Shown: piece by piece, positions 28,625 through 38,072 of the stretch
Numbering within the stretch: the stretch's first letter is position 1
How the letters are laid out: each line of letters begins with the position of its first letter
NCBI GenBank assembly: GCA_024640825.1
Contig: JAHEEG010000006.1
Coordinates: 1-62,786, forward strand
Reading direction: 5' to 3'
Source: Gammaproteobacteria bacterium
GTDB taxonomy: Bacteria; Pseudomonadota; Gammaproteobacteria; Pseudomonadales; Azotimanducaceae
Length of the DNA: 62,786 bases
The notes under the pieces: generated by a model
Seen by the model: the letters and a program-made list of their open reading frames with translations, nothing else
Databases searched by the model: none
What the model was told of the DNA's origin: nothing
Position numbers and translations under genes: made by a program

Positions 28625-29357
28625 TGCGTTTGAATCCATAAATCACGAACCCCGTTATCAGAGCCAGGCCCAGGCCAAACCACTGCACCGCGTAACCCAG
28701 ATGCCTGGATGACTGAAAGTCCGCATCCAGGCTGGCTGGCACAAACCCACCCGGCTGGCCGGCCTCCAGCCTAAGCTCGACCGGCTTGACACCGACAAGC
28801 AGCCGCGCCATTTCGACAACATCGAGCCTCTGCACACGTTTCGGCCAGCTTTCGGGCCACGCATCTTCAGCCAGCAGCGGCAGCAAGCCAGTATCAGGCC
28901 AAACCACGGCAACCAGCTCTACCGAGCCAGTCGGCGTCTGCACCTCCGGAAGCCGCTCGCGATACTCCGGCGCTTGCACCCATCCGCGATTTACCAGCCA
29001 CCGATCACCATTGTCCGCAGCAAAACTGGTTACCACCCAGTATCCCGGCCGACCCTGATGTACCTGGTTGTCGACCAGGAAGGTTTTGTCGCCTTCGAAC
29101 CTGCCTTTGATCCGCAGACGCTGAAACGCAAGATCCTCTGTCGCCTCAGCCGGAGCCACCGGCAGCATGCCAACGCGATCAAAGTACCGGGCCTCATACG
29201 CAAGTTTCTCGTCCCGGCGCTCCAGCTGCCAGAATCCGAGGCCCACAACCAAGGGCAGCATACACGCAACGAAAAGCGCCATCTGCCAGCCTGGGGTCCA
29301 ACGGCATTTTTTTTCCCTGTCAGGCACATCTGAGTTAAAGTTGCCGCCCTTCTTCAC
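28617..29357 (-). CDS. SURF1 family cytochrome oxidase assembly protein
   Basis: LGFWQLERRDEK, GYWVVTSFAADNGDRWLVNRGWVQ, two terminal TMs. Confidence 0.9.
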   Translation of the reverse strand: MKKGGNFNSDVPDREKKCRWTPGWQMALFVACMLPLVVGLGFWQLERRDEKLAYEARYFDRVGMLPVAPAEATEDLAFQRLRIKGRFEGDKTFLVDNQVHQGRPGYWVVTSFAADNGDRWLVNRGWVQAPEYRERLPEVQTPTGSVELVAVVWPDTGLLPLLAEDAWPESWPKRVQRLDVVEMARLLVGVKPVELRLEAGQPGGFVPASLDADFQSSRHLGYAVQWFGLGLALITGFVIYGFKRNG

Positions 29358-29374
29358 AGGCTGGGATCCGATTT

Positions 29375-29614
29375 TTGCTGAAGGTAATCATCATCGTTCT
29401 GCTTCTAGGCGTCATCGCGAGCCTGTTCAGCGGCCTGGTTTTCCTGTTCAAAGACAGCGGGAGATCCGACTCAAAGAGGACCCTGTATGCGCTGGGGGTT
29501 CGAATTTCTCTGGCTGCCATGCTTCTGGCAACCATTTTCTATGGCTTCTATACAGGCGAGCTGCGTTTGGGAACCAATGCTCCCTGGCACCAATCGGACG
29601 CAGAGCTCCAATAA
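29375..29614 (+). CDS. twin-transmembrane DUF2909 protein
   Basis: 79 aa, two TMs, LFSGLVFLFKDSGRSDSKRTLYALGVRISLA; TTG start. Confidence 0.78.
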   Translation: MLKVIIIVLLLGVIASLFSGLVFLFKDSGRSDSKRTLYALGVRISLAAMLLATIFYGFYTGELRLGTNAPWHQSDAELQ

Positions 29615-29706
29615 GACCTGTCAGAGCGGTGGTTCGTTCCCGACGTTCGCCGCGCGCCCGACCCTGCCCAGCGGGTCGGCATCAGTGCATTGCCGCCACG
29701 ACCTCT

Positions 29707-30621
29707 CTACATGACGTAAACGAAAATAAACAGGCAGACCCAGACGACGTCAACGAAGTGCCAGTACCACGAGGCTGACTCAAACCCGAAACAGTCATCC
29801 GGGCGGAAATCACCCTTGAACGCACGCAGCAGCTGAATGAGCAGAATGAATGTCCCCAACGTCACGTGAAAGCCGTGAAAGCCGGTCAGTAAGAAAAAGG
29901 TAGAGCCGTAAATGCCGCTGGAGAGGGTCAGTCCGAGTTCGTTGTACGCATGGATATATTCTTCAGCCTGGAGAATGAGGAACGCCACGCCCAGAAGCAC
30001 GGTGAGACCCAACCAGCCCAGCAGTTTGCCGCGATGCTGATTCTTAATGGCCGTGTGCGCAAAGTGAACGGTTACGCTGGAACTCAACAGTACCACCGTG
30101 TTCCAGAAAGGCAGGTAGCCACCCCAGCTGCCAAGGCCGGGAGCAGCCATGCTCTCGCCGGGGCCCTGAAAGACGTCGGGGTTGGGGTTGGTCATAACCG
30201 GCCACTCGGGCTTGAACTCAGGCCAAAGGTACTCGCCGGTCAGGCCTTTTGCGCCTTCACCCCCTAGCCACGGCAGCACCAAGGCTCTCGCGTAGAACAG
30301 AGCGCCAAAAAAGGCCGCAAAAAACATAACCTCGGAGAAAATGAACCAGCCCATGCCCCAAACGTATGAACGCTTGAGCTGCGCGTTCGTCAGGCCGGCG
30401 TGGTTCTCTTCGATAACTTTGGCAAACCAGAAGAACAACACCACGGCCAGCGTTGCTGATCCGATGTAGAACAGCAGGTGGGAGGGTTCGTCACCCGCTT
30501 TCAGGTCGTTGAGCCAGTTCCCCAGCCCGGCCAGCATGCATAGAGCACCGGCCGCGATAAGAAACGGATACCAACTGTTGTGGGGAATGTAATAAGCAGA
30601 CTGATCAGTTGAATTGGCCAT
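29707..30621 (-). CDS. ctaE: cytochrome c oxidase subunit III
   Basis: GMGWFIFSEVMFFAAFFGALFYAR, TGFHGFHVTLGTFIL, FGFESASWYWHFVDVVWVCLFIFVYV. Confidence 0.96.
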   Translation of the reverse strand: MANSTDQSAYYIPHNSWYPFLIAAGALCMLAGLGNWLNDLKAGDEPSHLLFYIGSATLAVVLFFWFAKVIEENHAGLTNAQLKRSYVWGMGWFIFSEVMFFAAFFGALFYARALVLPWLGGEGAKGLTGEYLWPEFKPEWPVMTNPNPDVFQGPGESMAAPGLGSWGGYLPFWNTVVLLSSSVTVHFAHTAIKNQHRGKLLGWLGLTVLLGVAFLILQAEEYIHAYNELGLTLSSGIYGSTFFLLTGFHGFHVTLGTFILLIQLLRAFKGDFRPDDCFGFESASWYWHFVDVVWVCLFIFVYVM

Positions 30622-30685
30622 GGCCCGATATCTCTCCAATTATCCTCTATAAGACTGCCGGATCCGATCGGGGGTCTCGGCAGAT

Positions 30686-31261
30686 CTATCCCTCGGCTCG
30701 GCTCTTCATGTTGCCGGCTGCCATCTCTGTGATGTCGAACAACGCATAGCTCAAGGAAACCGTCGGTACGTTTTTCGGCAGGTCGGGGTCAACAATGAAG
30801 CGCATTGGCATCTCCAACGTTTCACCCGGTTCGAGTACCTGGTTGTTGAAGCAGAAGCATTCCGTTTTGTGAAAGTACTGAGCCGCCCGGCCAGGCACAA
30901 CCGACGGAATGGCTTGACCCACCATGCGTTGCTTCGTCGGGTTGCGCACGTAAAACTTGACCTCTTTCACTTCCCCCGGATGGACGCGTACGCCCCCGCT
31001 CTCGGCCCAGAATTCCCAGGCCATTCCGTCATTGGTATTAGTGACAAAGTTTACCTTTACCAGACGCGACGAATCTTTCTGCATGCTGGCCGGGTCATAA
31101 GCGTACTGGTCGCCCGTACGCCCCCCAAGCCCGGTAACCTCGCAGAACATATCGTACAGGGGAACCAGAGCAAAACCGAAGGCGAACATGCCGCACACCA
31201 TGAGGCACAGCTTTCCTACCGTTCTGCCGTGCCCGCCTGTGCTGCCAATGTTCCTGCTCAC
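30686..31261 (-). CDS. ctaG: cytochrome c oxidase assembly protein CtaG/Cox11
   Basis: FALVPLYDMFCEVTGLGGRT, ECFCFNNQVLEPGETLEMPMRFIVDPDLP. Confidence 0.95.
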   Translation of the reverse strand: MSRNIGSTGGHGRTVGKLCLMVCGMFAFGFALVPLYDMFCEVTGLGGRTGDQYAYDPASMQKDSSRLVKVNFVTNTNDGMAWEFWAESGGVRVHPGEVKEVKFYVRNPTKQRMVGQAIPSVVPGRAAQYFHKTECFCFNNQVLEPGETLEMPMRFIVDPDLPKNVPTVSLSYALFDITEMAAGNMKSRAEG

Positions 31262-31289
31262 CTGATTACCTCGAACTCTGCGCGCAGCC

Positions 31290-32894
31290 TCAGGAATGTG
31301 CTTCCGCGTCCGTTACGTTCGGCGGCGTGGTGAAGCTGTGATAGGGCGCAGGTGAAGGCAAGGTCCACTCCAGTCCATGCGCGCCTTCCCATACCCGATC
31401 CGTGGCAGGCTCGCCGCTGCGTATGGTTTTAATCAGCACGTAGAGGAAGAACACTTGAGAAAACCCGAAGATGAAGGCACCAATGCTCGATACCATGTTG
31501 AAATCCGCAAACTGCAGCGCGTAGTCCGGGATCCTGCGCGGCATGCCCGCCAGACCCGAGAAGTGCTGCGGAAAGAACGTGACGTTGACCCCGATGAACG
31601 ACAGCCAGAAGTGCAGCTTGCCCAGGGACTCGTCATACATTCGCCCGCACCACTTCGGCAGCCAGTAATAGACGGCGGCAATGATGGAGAACAAGGCGCC
31701 AGGCACCAGCACGTAGTGGAAGTGCGCGACGACAAAGTAGGTGTCATGGTACTGATAGTCCACTGGCGTGATGGCGAGCATAAGACCCGAGAAACCGCCG
31801 ATGGTGAAAAGAATCACAAAGGCAATGGCGAACAGCATGGGGGTTTCGAAGGTCATCGAACCCCGCCACATTGTGGCCGTCCAGTTGAAAACCTTCACCC
31901 CAGTGGGTACTGCAATAAGCATCGTGGAGTACATGAAGAAAAGCTGCCCGGCCAGTGGCATCCCCACTGTGAACATATGGTGCGCCCACACGATGAACGA
32001 CAGGAAAGCGATGCTCGCCGTCGCATACACCATCGAGTCATAGCCGAATAGCGGCTTTCGGGCAAACGTGGGAATGATCTGAGACACAATGCCAAAAGCC
32101 GGCAGAATCATAATGTAAACCTCCGGGTGACCGAAGAACCAGAAGATGTGCTGGAACATCACGGGGTCACCACCACCGGCCGCGTTGAAGAAGCTCGTAC
32201 CGAAGTGAATATCGAAGAGCATCATGGTCACCGCGCCGGCTAATACAGGCATGACCGCCAGCAGCAGGTAAGCGGTGATCAGCCAGGTCCAAACGAACAG
32301 CGGCATCTTCATGAGCGTCATGCCCGGGGCCCGCATGTTCAGAATAGTAGCGATGATGTTGATGCTGCCCATGATCGAAGACGCGCCCATCAGATGCACG
32401 CCGAAGATGAAGTAGGTAACCGTGTCCGGCGCGTAGGTTGTGGACAGTGGCGCGTAGAACGTCCAGCCAAAGTTCGGGCCACCACCTTCCATAAACAGAG
32501 TTGAAATCAGCATCGCGAATGCAAAGGGCAGTATCCAGAACGACAGGTTGTTCATCCGCGGCAGGGCCATGTCCGGGGCGCCCACCATCATGGGCACCAG
32601 CCAGTTAGCCAGGCCAACGAAGGCCGGCATGATGGCGCCGAAGACCATGATGAGCCCATGGTTAGTGGTCATCTGGTTGAAAAACGCCGGGTCGATGAAC
32701 TGCAAACCGGGCTGGAATAGCTCGGTACGTATGATCAGCGCCATCACGCCGCCAATCAGGAACATCGTGAAGCTGAACCAGAGGTACAGCGTGCCGATGT
32801 CCTTATGGTTGGTGGTGAACAACCAGCGCGCCAGGCCCTTGTCAGGACCGTGGTCGTGATGATCATCGTGGTGGGCTACTACAACTTCGCTCAT
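31290..32894 (-). CDS. ctaD: cytochrome c oxidase subunit I
   Basis: WLFTTNHKDIGTLYLWFSF, FWFFGHPEVYIMILPAFGIVS, VAHFHYVLVPGALFSIIA. Confidence 0.98.
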   Translation of the reverse strand: MSEVVVAHHDDHHDHGPDKGLARWLFTTNHKDIGTLYLWFSFTMFLIGGVMALIIRTELFQPGLQFIDPAFFNQMTTNHGLIMVFGAIMPAFVGLANWLVPMMVGAPDMALPRMNNLSFWILPFAFAMLISTLFMEGGGPNFGWTFYAPLSTTYAPDTVTYFIFGVHLMGASSIMGSINIIATILNMRAPGMTLMKMPLFVWTWLITAYLLLAVMPVLAGAVTMMLFDIHFGTSFFNAAGGGDPVMFQHIFWFFGHPEVYIMILPAFGIVSQIIPTFARKPLFGYDSMVYATASIAFLSFIVWAHHMFTVGMPLAGQLFFMYSTMLIAVPTGVKVFNWTATMWRGSMTFETPMLFAIAFVILFTIGGFSGLMLAITPVDYQYHDTYFVVAHFHYVLVPGALFSIIAAVYYWLPKWCGRMYDESLGKLHFWLSFIGVNVTFFPQHFSGLAGMPRRIPDYALQFADFNMVSSIGAFIFGFSQVFFLYVLIKTIRSGEPATDRVWEGAHGLEWTLPSPAPYHSFTTPPNVTDAEAHS

Positions 32895-32920
32895 GGCCGG
32901 TTACCTCTAGCGTCCCTGTA

Positions 32921-34081
32921 TTATTGTTCTGACGACATCTGGGCGATCACATCACGGGGCTGAACCATATCCCCCGTGTTGTTGCTCCAGGCGTGCCGCT
33001 CATAGTGTGTAACTGCTGCAATCTGCGCCGCATCCAGCTGCTTGCCAAACGCCTGCATGGCGCTGCCAGCTTTGCCATTAATGATAATGTCCAGGTGATC
33101 CTCGAGCGGGCCGGTTGCTATTGCGCTGCCATCCAGGGCCGGGAATACCGGCGGCACGCCCTTACCGTTGGGCATATGACAGGATGCGCAGAAGGTGTTG
33201 TAAACAGCTTCGCCCTCAGCCATTAGCTCTTCGGCGGTAAACGTCTTGGACAGCGCTTCTTTGCGCTGCTCGGCCGCAGTGACTTGCTCGGCATACCAGG
33301 CATCGTATTCCGCTTCAGGCATGGCCTGCACGACCACCGGCATGAAACCGTGGTCCTTGCCACAGAGCTCGGTGCATTGACCACGATAGACGCCCGGCTC
33401 TGGAACGATTGCCCACAGCTCGTTGAGAATTCCTGGAATGGCATCGCGCTTGATACCGAAATCAGGAACCCACCAAGCGTGAATGACGTCTTCAGACGTC
33501 AGAAGGAATCGTACCTTTCGATTGGTAGGAATGCGTAAGGCATTGTCCACCTCCAGAAGGTAGTGTTCGCCCTTCGCGGCGCGGTTGGATATTTCGTCCC
33601 GCGGTGTGGCCAGATTGCTGAAGAAGTCGAAGGTGCTGTTCAGATCCTCGTCCAGATATTTGTACTGCCACTTCCACTGGTAGCCACGAACTTCTACCGT
33701 CATGTCCTCGCCGCCGGTGTCGTACATCTGGACGAGCGTCTTGGTCGCCGGATAAGCCATAGCAATGAGAATCAACGTGGGCACGAGCGTCCAACCGATC
33801 TCAAGTCGCGTGCTTTCGTGAAACTGCGCCGCTTCGTGGCCGGCTGACTTCCGGTGGTGAATCAGCGACCAGAAAATCACGCCGAAAACCACAACGCCTA
33901 TGGCAACGCAGATCCAGAAGATCAACATGTGAAGGTCGTAAACCTCCCTACTGATCTCGGTGACTCCGGGCCTCATGTTCAATTCGTCGGCAACTGCCAA
34001 GCCAGCTACCAGCACCGAACCAAGCCCCGATAAACCCTTAAGCCAGATTTTAATCACCTTCGCACCTCGACCTAGTTCCAT
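32921..34081 (-). CDS. ctaC: cytochrome c oxidase subunit II with C-terminal cytochrome c domain (caa3 type)
   Basis: CuA site GQCTELCGKDHGFMPV; haem motif CASCH in C-terminal extension. Confidence 0.96.
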   Translation of the reverse strand: MELGRGAKVIKIWLKGLSGLGSVLVAGLAVADELNMRPGVTEISREVYDLHMLIFWICVAIGVVVFGVIFWSLIHHRKSAGHEAAQFHESTRLEIGWTLVPTLILIAMAYPATKTLVQMYDTGGEDMTVEVRGYQWKWQYKYLDEDLNSTFDFFSNLATPRDEISNRAAKGEHYLLEVDNALRIPTNRKVRFLLTSEDVIHAWWVPDFGIKRDAIPGILNELWAIVPEPGVYRGQCTELCGKDHGFMPVVVQAMPEAEYDAWYAEQVTAAEQRKEALSKTFTAEELMAEGEAVYNTFCASCHMPNGKGVPPVFPALDGSAIATGPLEDHLDIIINGKAGSAMQAFGKQLDAAQIAAVTHYERHAWSNNTGDMVQPRDVIAQMSSEQ

Positions 34082-34082
34082 T

Positions 34083-34114
34083 GCTTTCTTCTTTCTGAAG
34101 AAAGCTTGTTCTTC
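34083..34114 (-). promoter_or_regulatory. 9-bp perfect hairpin abutting the coxB start, with alternative upstream pairing arm
   Basis: GCTTTCTTC (34083-34091) and GAAGAAAGC (34097-34105) with 5-nt loop; TTCTTC at 34109-34114 can pair with 34097-34102. Confidence 0.6.
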
Positions 34115-34498
34115 TTTATGATGCGGCCGACCCACTGCAGCCAACCGGCCCACAATCCGCGCACTCCGCCTGTTGGGCGGTAATCATCCGACAGAGCGAC
34201 TGCCGGCCGCAATCGCAAACATCTCAGCGTTTTCTGGACGCACAGCAAAGCCCCCAATAAAAGGGCTTGTGCAAAACAAAGACGCTTGCTTTTTGTTTGA
34301 ACCCCTGAAACAGGCCGATTGAACATCCGCCCATTTTTGTGCAACGCATTATATCAACGACCGATGATAAGACAACTAGGCCCTGCCAATCTTTCAGGTT
34401 TTCAACGCCTTAAGATAGTGTTAGCAAACAGACTCCCCGATATTCAAAAGTCTGTTGGCACGGCCCCAATTTCAATACGTGGTTTCCCTGATGGACGC

Positions 34499-34747
34499 TC
34501 AGCCCCCTTTCTTGGGGTGGCCTGGCAACTCGGCCGGCGCAACAATGCGAACCGGGGTAGCCGGCGCTTCAGGTCGCCCGCGGGTGTCGAGGCGGGTGCT
34601 GAGCTCAGGCACTATGTTTGCGCCCTCTGTGTCCTCATATCCGCAGCTCACACATCGACGGCGCCGGCCGCCTTCGACTGTCTCCACAAGCAGCCGATCT
34701 ATGGCTCGGCATTTCGGACAAACCGCGCCTGCTATGAATCTTCGCAC
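34499..34747 (-). CDS. yheV: YheV family zinc-ribbon protein (DUF2387)
   Basis: RRFIAGAVCPKCRAIDRLL...RRRCVSCGYEDT; GTG start after GAGGTTGAG. Confidence 0.8.
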   Translation of the reverse strand: MRRFIAGAVCPKCRAIDRLLVETVEGGRRRRCVSCGYEDTEGANIVPELSTRLDTRGRPEAPATPVRIVAPAELPGHPKKGG

Positions 34748-34757
34748 CTCAACCTCG

Positions 34758-35678
34758 TCACGCCTGCGATGTTCTTTCGTTCCGGAGCAGTTGCAGCACG
34801 GGGACCGTTTCCGGCGCAACACCGCGCCAGATCTCAAAGGCCAGCGCTGCCTGCTCGACCAGCATGCCGATACCGTCCGCAACCTGTCGAGCGCCGTTTG
34901 TCTCCGCCCACTGGCAGAAGTCGGTCTGCGCCCCGTAAATCATGTCGTAACAGAACGCACCACGCACAACCGGGGCGGGAACGCTGGCCCGATCGTTACT
35001 GAGCCCGGCCGAGGTGCCGCTGATCACCAGATCGAAACCGTCTTCCAGGTCATCCAGCCCGACGCCTGTCACCCGGACGCCGTTTTCGGCCCCGAACCCT
35101 TCCCGATTCAGAGCCGATGCCAACCTGCGAGCTTTTTCTGCCGTACGGTTGGCGATGCAGAGTTCAATCGGCCGCTCGGCGAGCAGCGGCCGCAGAACCC
35201 CCTGAACAGCTCCGCCCGCGCCCAGAACGAGGATGCGCTTGCCGCCGAGGCGCTGTTCGTAATTATTCTTGAGGTCGCGAACCAGGCCAGCACCGTCCGT
35301 GTTGAAGCCAATCGTTCTGGGTTTGCCGGCCCCCCCTGGAGAATCTTCCCTTCGTCGGGCATCTGGGCTGCCAGATGATGCGGTTTCGTTCCTGCTGTCA
35401 GGCAGATAGAGGGCGATGGTATTTACAGCGCCTGCAACCGATGCTGCGTGGTCGAGCTCTGATACCCAGGCCGCCGCCTGCGCCTTGAAGGGCACAGTTA
35501 CATTGAGCCCCGAACCGCCGCCTCTGAAGAAGCGTTCCGCGACATCACAGAAACCGCCGAGAGGAGCCAGCAGTCGCTCGTAAACGATCGTCTGACGAGT
35601 CTGACTGGCGAACAGCGCGTGGATTCTGGGAGAAAGCGAGTGTGCGACCGGATTGCCTATGACGGCGTAACGGTCCAT
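34758..35678 (-). CDS. aroE: shikimate dehydrogenase
   Basis: DRYAVIGNPVAHSLSP, LNVTVPFK, GFNTDGAGL, VLGAGGAVQGVL, CYDMIYG, DGIGMLVEQAALAF. Confidence 0.94.
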   Translation of the reverse strand: MDRYAVIGNPVAHSLSPRIHALFASQTRQTIVYERLLAPLGGFCDVAERFFRGGGSGLNVTVPFKAQAAAWVSELDHAASVAGAVNTIALYLPDSRNETASSGSPDARRREDSPGGAGKPRTIGFNTDGAGLVRDLKNNYEQRLGGKRILVLGAGGAVQGVLRPLLAERPIELCIANRTAEKARRLASALNREGFGAENGVRVTGVGLDDLEDGFDLVISGTSAGLSNDRASVPAPVVRGAFCYDMIYGAQTDFCQWAETNGARQVADGIGMLVEQAALAFEIWRGVAPETVPVLQLLRNERTSQA

Positions 35679-36325
35679 CAACACACCTTCATCGGTGAGC
35701 TGCCGTTCGCTGAATTTTGATCATCATTACCGTATTCGTCATTTTGTTGTCGGCGTCTCAGGTAGCCTCCATCCAACGTCCGGATCTCGCTCGGGCCAGC
35801 ACTGCCCATGGTTTCACCAGGCAGCAGATAGATGCACCGGGCTAAACGAGGGTGCCTAGCAGCAAGGGTGCGGAGAAACCTCCTCGCCTGCGGCCAACGC
35901 CGAGCCGATGGGTGGCCCGACAGGTTCGCAGACGTTGACACAAGGGGGCCACCAAAGCGCCGGCTCAACGCTCGGGCCTGTGGGTGGCCCGGTATTCGAA
36001 CCCCTACGGTGTCGCGACCGCCGGTAACCCAGGCCGGGAACCTGACGGTCGGAACAATCCAGGTAACAGGTCCAGGCCAGCTCTGTGCAATGCGACTATC
36101 GGCCACGGGATCCAAATCCGCAATTTCGTCGGCGAACATCTCCGGCTCCGCGCCGATCACGATCAGGCCCTTGGCGCGAGCCCGCCCTTTCAAGGCCAGA
36201 AGATCGGCAACCGCAGCGGAATTCCAGGGATCAGCGGCGATGCCCCAGACCCCCTCAGTCGCATGCACCACAAGACCACCGCGCCGCAGAGCCCGCACCG
36301 CAAGCCGCAGGTGCCATTCGTTCAC
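35678..36325 (-). CDS. tsaC: threonylcarbamoyl-AMP synthase (Sua5/YrdC/YciO family)
   Basis: GGLVVHATEGVWGIAADPWN, LKGRARAKGLIVIG, GPLVSTSANLSG. Confidence 0.93.
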   Translation of the reverse strand: MNEWHLRLAVRALRRGGLVVHATEGVWGIAADPWNSAAVADLLALKGRARAKGLIVIGAEPEMFADEIADLDPVADSRIAQSWPGPVTWIVPTVRFPAWVTGGRDTVGVRIPGHPQARALSRRFGGPLVSTSANLSGHPSARRWPQARRFLRTLAARHPRLARCIYLLPGETMGSAGPSEIRTLDGGYLRRRQQNDEYGNDDQNSANGSSPMKVC

Positions 36326-36822
36326 TCGCCGATCTCAGCCTGCAATCGGGCGTTCTGAGACTGAACTTTCACCCGGTTCTCCTCTCGATCCGCGATCAGC
36401 CGATCGCTGAGCTTAGAATCCGCAAGCGCGATCATCTGAGCCGCCAGATAGGCTGCGTTTCGGGCACCGGCCTTACCCACGGCGACCGTCGCCACCGGAA
36501 TGCCGCCAGGCATCTGCACCGTCGACAGCAGGGCATCGAAGCCGCTGAGAGGGCCGCTGTCTATGGGCACGCCGATAACGGGCCGAACGGTATGGGCTGC
36601 CACCGCCCCTGCAAGATGTGCGGCCATTCCGGCTCCGCAAATAAAGGCCGCGCACCCCCGGTGCTGCGCATCGGATACATATTCCATGGTGGCCTCAGGG
36701 GTCCGGTGTGCAGAGGTAATCCGCACCTCGAAGTTGATGCCCAGCTTCTTCAGGGTATCTGAAGCGTTCTGCATGACAGGCCAGTCGGACTCCGAGCCCA
36801 TCAGTATGGCTACGAAAGGCAT
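36322..36822 (-). CDS. purE: 5-(carboxyamino)imidazole ribonucleotide mutase
   Basis: VAILMGSESDWPVM, SAHRTPEATMEYV, GAGMAAHLAGAVAAHTVRPVIGVP. Confidence 0.97.
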   Translation of the reverse strand: MPFVAILMGSESDWPVMQNASDTLKKLGINFEVRITSAHRTPEATMEYVSDAQHRGCAAFICGAGMAAHLAGAVAAHTVRPVIGVPIDSGPLSGFDALLSTVQMPGGIPVATVAVGKAGARNAAYLAAQMIALADSKLSDRLIADREENRVKVQSQNARLQAEIGE

Positions 36823-36886
36823 GAGGTACTCCTCTGTTAGCTATTATCCGAAACGCTGGAGGCCGTTTCTATCCGCAGCACCATCC

Positions 36887-37981
36887 TCATTGATGAGGCG
36901 ACGGAATTTCCCGCAAAGGGCGCCGAATATACCCGCCTGGTAACTGCTGGACAAACCCGCCAAGCTCCAGCTCTGCAAGCTGCTGAATTACCCGCTGCGC
37001 CGGCATACCCACTGTTGCCATTATCTGATCCAGCGTTGTCAGCGCGCAGCCCACAGCGCTCAGCAGCTTCGCCAGCGCCGGATCCGAGGGCTCCGAAATG
37101 GGCTTGGGTAAAGCATCATCCCGGCCGCGGCCCGCGCCGGGGGTATCGGCAACATCAACGCCCAGCGCTTCAAAGATATCCGAAGCGGTCTCGATGAGTG
37201 CCGCACCCTGCTTGATGAGACTGTGACAACCCCGACTGACCGGGCTGCTCACCGGACCGGGTACTGCCATTACGTCACGCCCCTGCTCCAAGGCCATGCG
37301 AGCGGTAATCAGCGAACCGCTCCGCGCCCCCGCTTCAACAACCACGACGGCCCGGGAGAGGCCGCTGATCAAGCGATTCCGCTCGGGAAAATGATAGGGT
37401 CTCGGCGATGCAGAAGGCGGATATTCACTGAGCAGCAGGCCACCCCGCTGAACGATCTCGTTGGACAGCATGCGGTGCGCAGCCGGATAGGGCCGAGCCA
37501 GCCCTCCGCCAAGTACCGCAGCGGTCAGGCCAAGCCGCAAAGCCGCCCGATGCGCGGCGGCATCGACCCCCCGCGCAAGCCCGCTGATAACGACCCAGCC
37601 CTTTGCGCTGATATCCGCAGCCAGCGTTGCGGCCACTTCTCTTCCGAGATAGGTACAACGCCGGGCACCTACTATGGCTATGGCAGGCCGCTGGAGCTGC
37701 TCGAGGTTGCCTCTGAAAAAAAGCAGCGCAGGCGGGTCTGGTATGTGACGAAGCGGTTCCGGAAACTCAGCGGCCGCGGGCGTTACCATCCGCACGTTAC
37801 ATTCGCGGCACAGTTCGAGCAGCGCCTCTGCCTGCCGCCGGTATCGTTTCAGCGCTGAACTTTCAGCCGCCTGGGCGTCGCGCTGAGTCAGCAGTTGCCA
37901 CGCCCGATGGCGTCCTTCCGCAAGCACGAGGCAGGCAAGAAGGGCCGGGCTCAAAGGCTTTTCCAAAATTCTACCCCTCAA
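36887..37981 (-). CDS. dprA: DNA processing protein DprA/Smf
   Basis: AIVGARRCTYLGREVAATLA, WVVISGLARGVDAAAHRAAL, VVVEAGARSGSLITARMALEQGRDVMAVPG. Confidence 0.95.
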   Translation of the reverse strand: MRGRILEKPLSPALLACLVLAEGRHRAWQLLTQRDAQAAESSALKRYRRQAEALLELCRECNVRMVTPAAAEFPEPLRHIPDPPALLFFRGNLEQLQRPAIAIVGARRCTYLGREVAATLAADISAKGWVVISGLARGVDAAAHRAALRLGLTAAVLGGGLARPYPAAHRMLSNEIVQRGGLLLSEYPPSASPRPYHFPERNRLISGLSRAVVVVEAGARSGSLITARMALEQGRDVMAVPGPVSSPVSRGCHSLIKQGAALIETASDIFEALGVDVADTPGAGRGRDDALPKPISEPSDPALAKLLSAVGCALTTLDQIMATVGMPAQRVIQQLAELELGGFVQQLPGGYIRRPLREIPSPHQ

Positions 37982-38072
37982 CGCAATGGGGTAGATCTTA
38001 GGCGTATGCTGCTAAAGCCGCCGCCGCCGCCGACCCATGGCAAGCGGAGACAGCGTTAAACCGAAAGGTAGG

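Noticed and set aside
29864-29876. GTCACGTGAAAG in coxC as parS
   Set aside because: Only the CACGTGAAA half matches; not palindromic beyond the core.
34248-34268. AAGCCC...GGGCTT inverted repeat between yheV and coxB as a terminator
   Set aside because: 6-bp stem without a following T-run on the minus strand; insufficient.
38017-38032. GCC trinucleotide run upstream of dprA
   Set aside because: About five units only, expected in GC-rich DNA.
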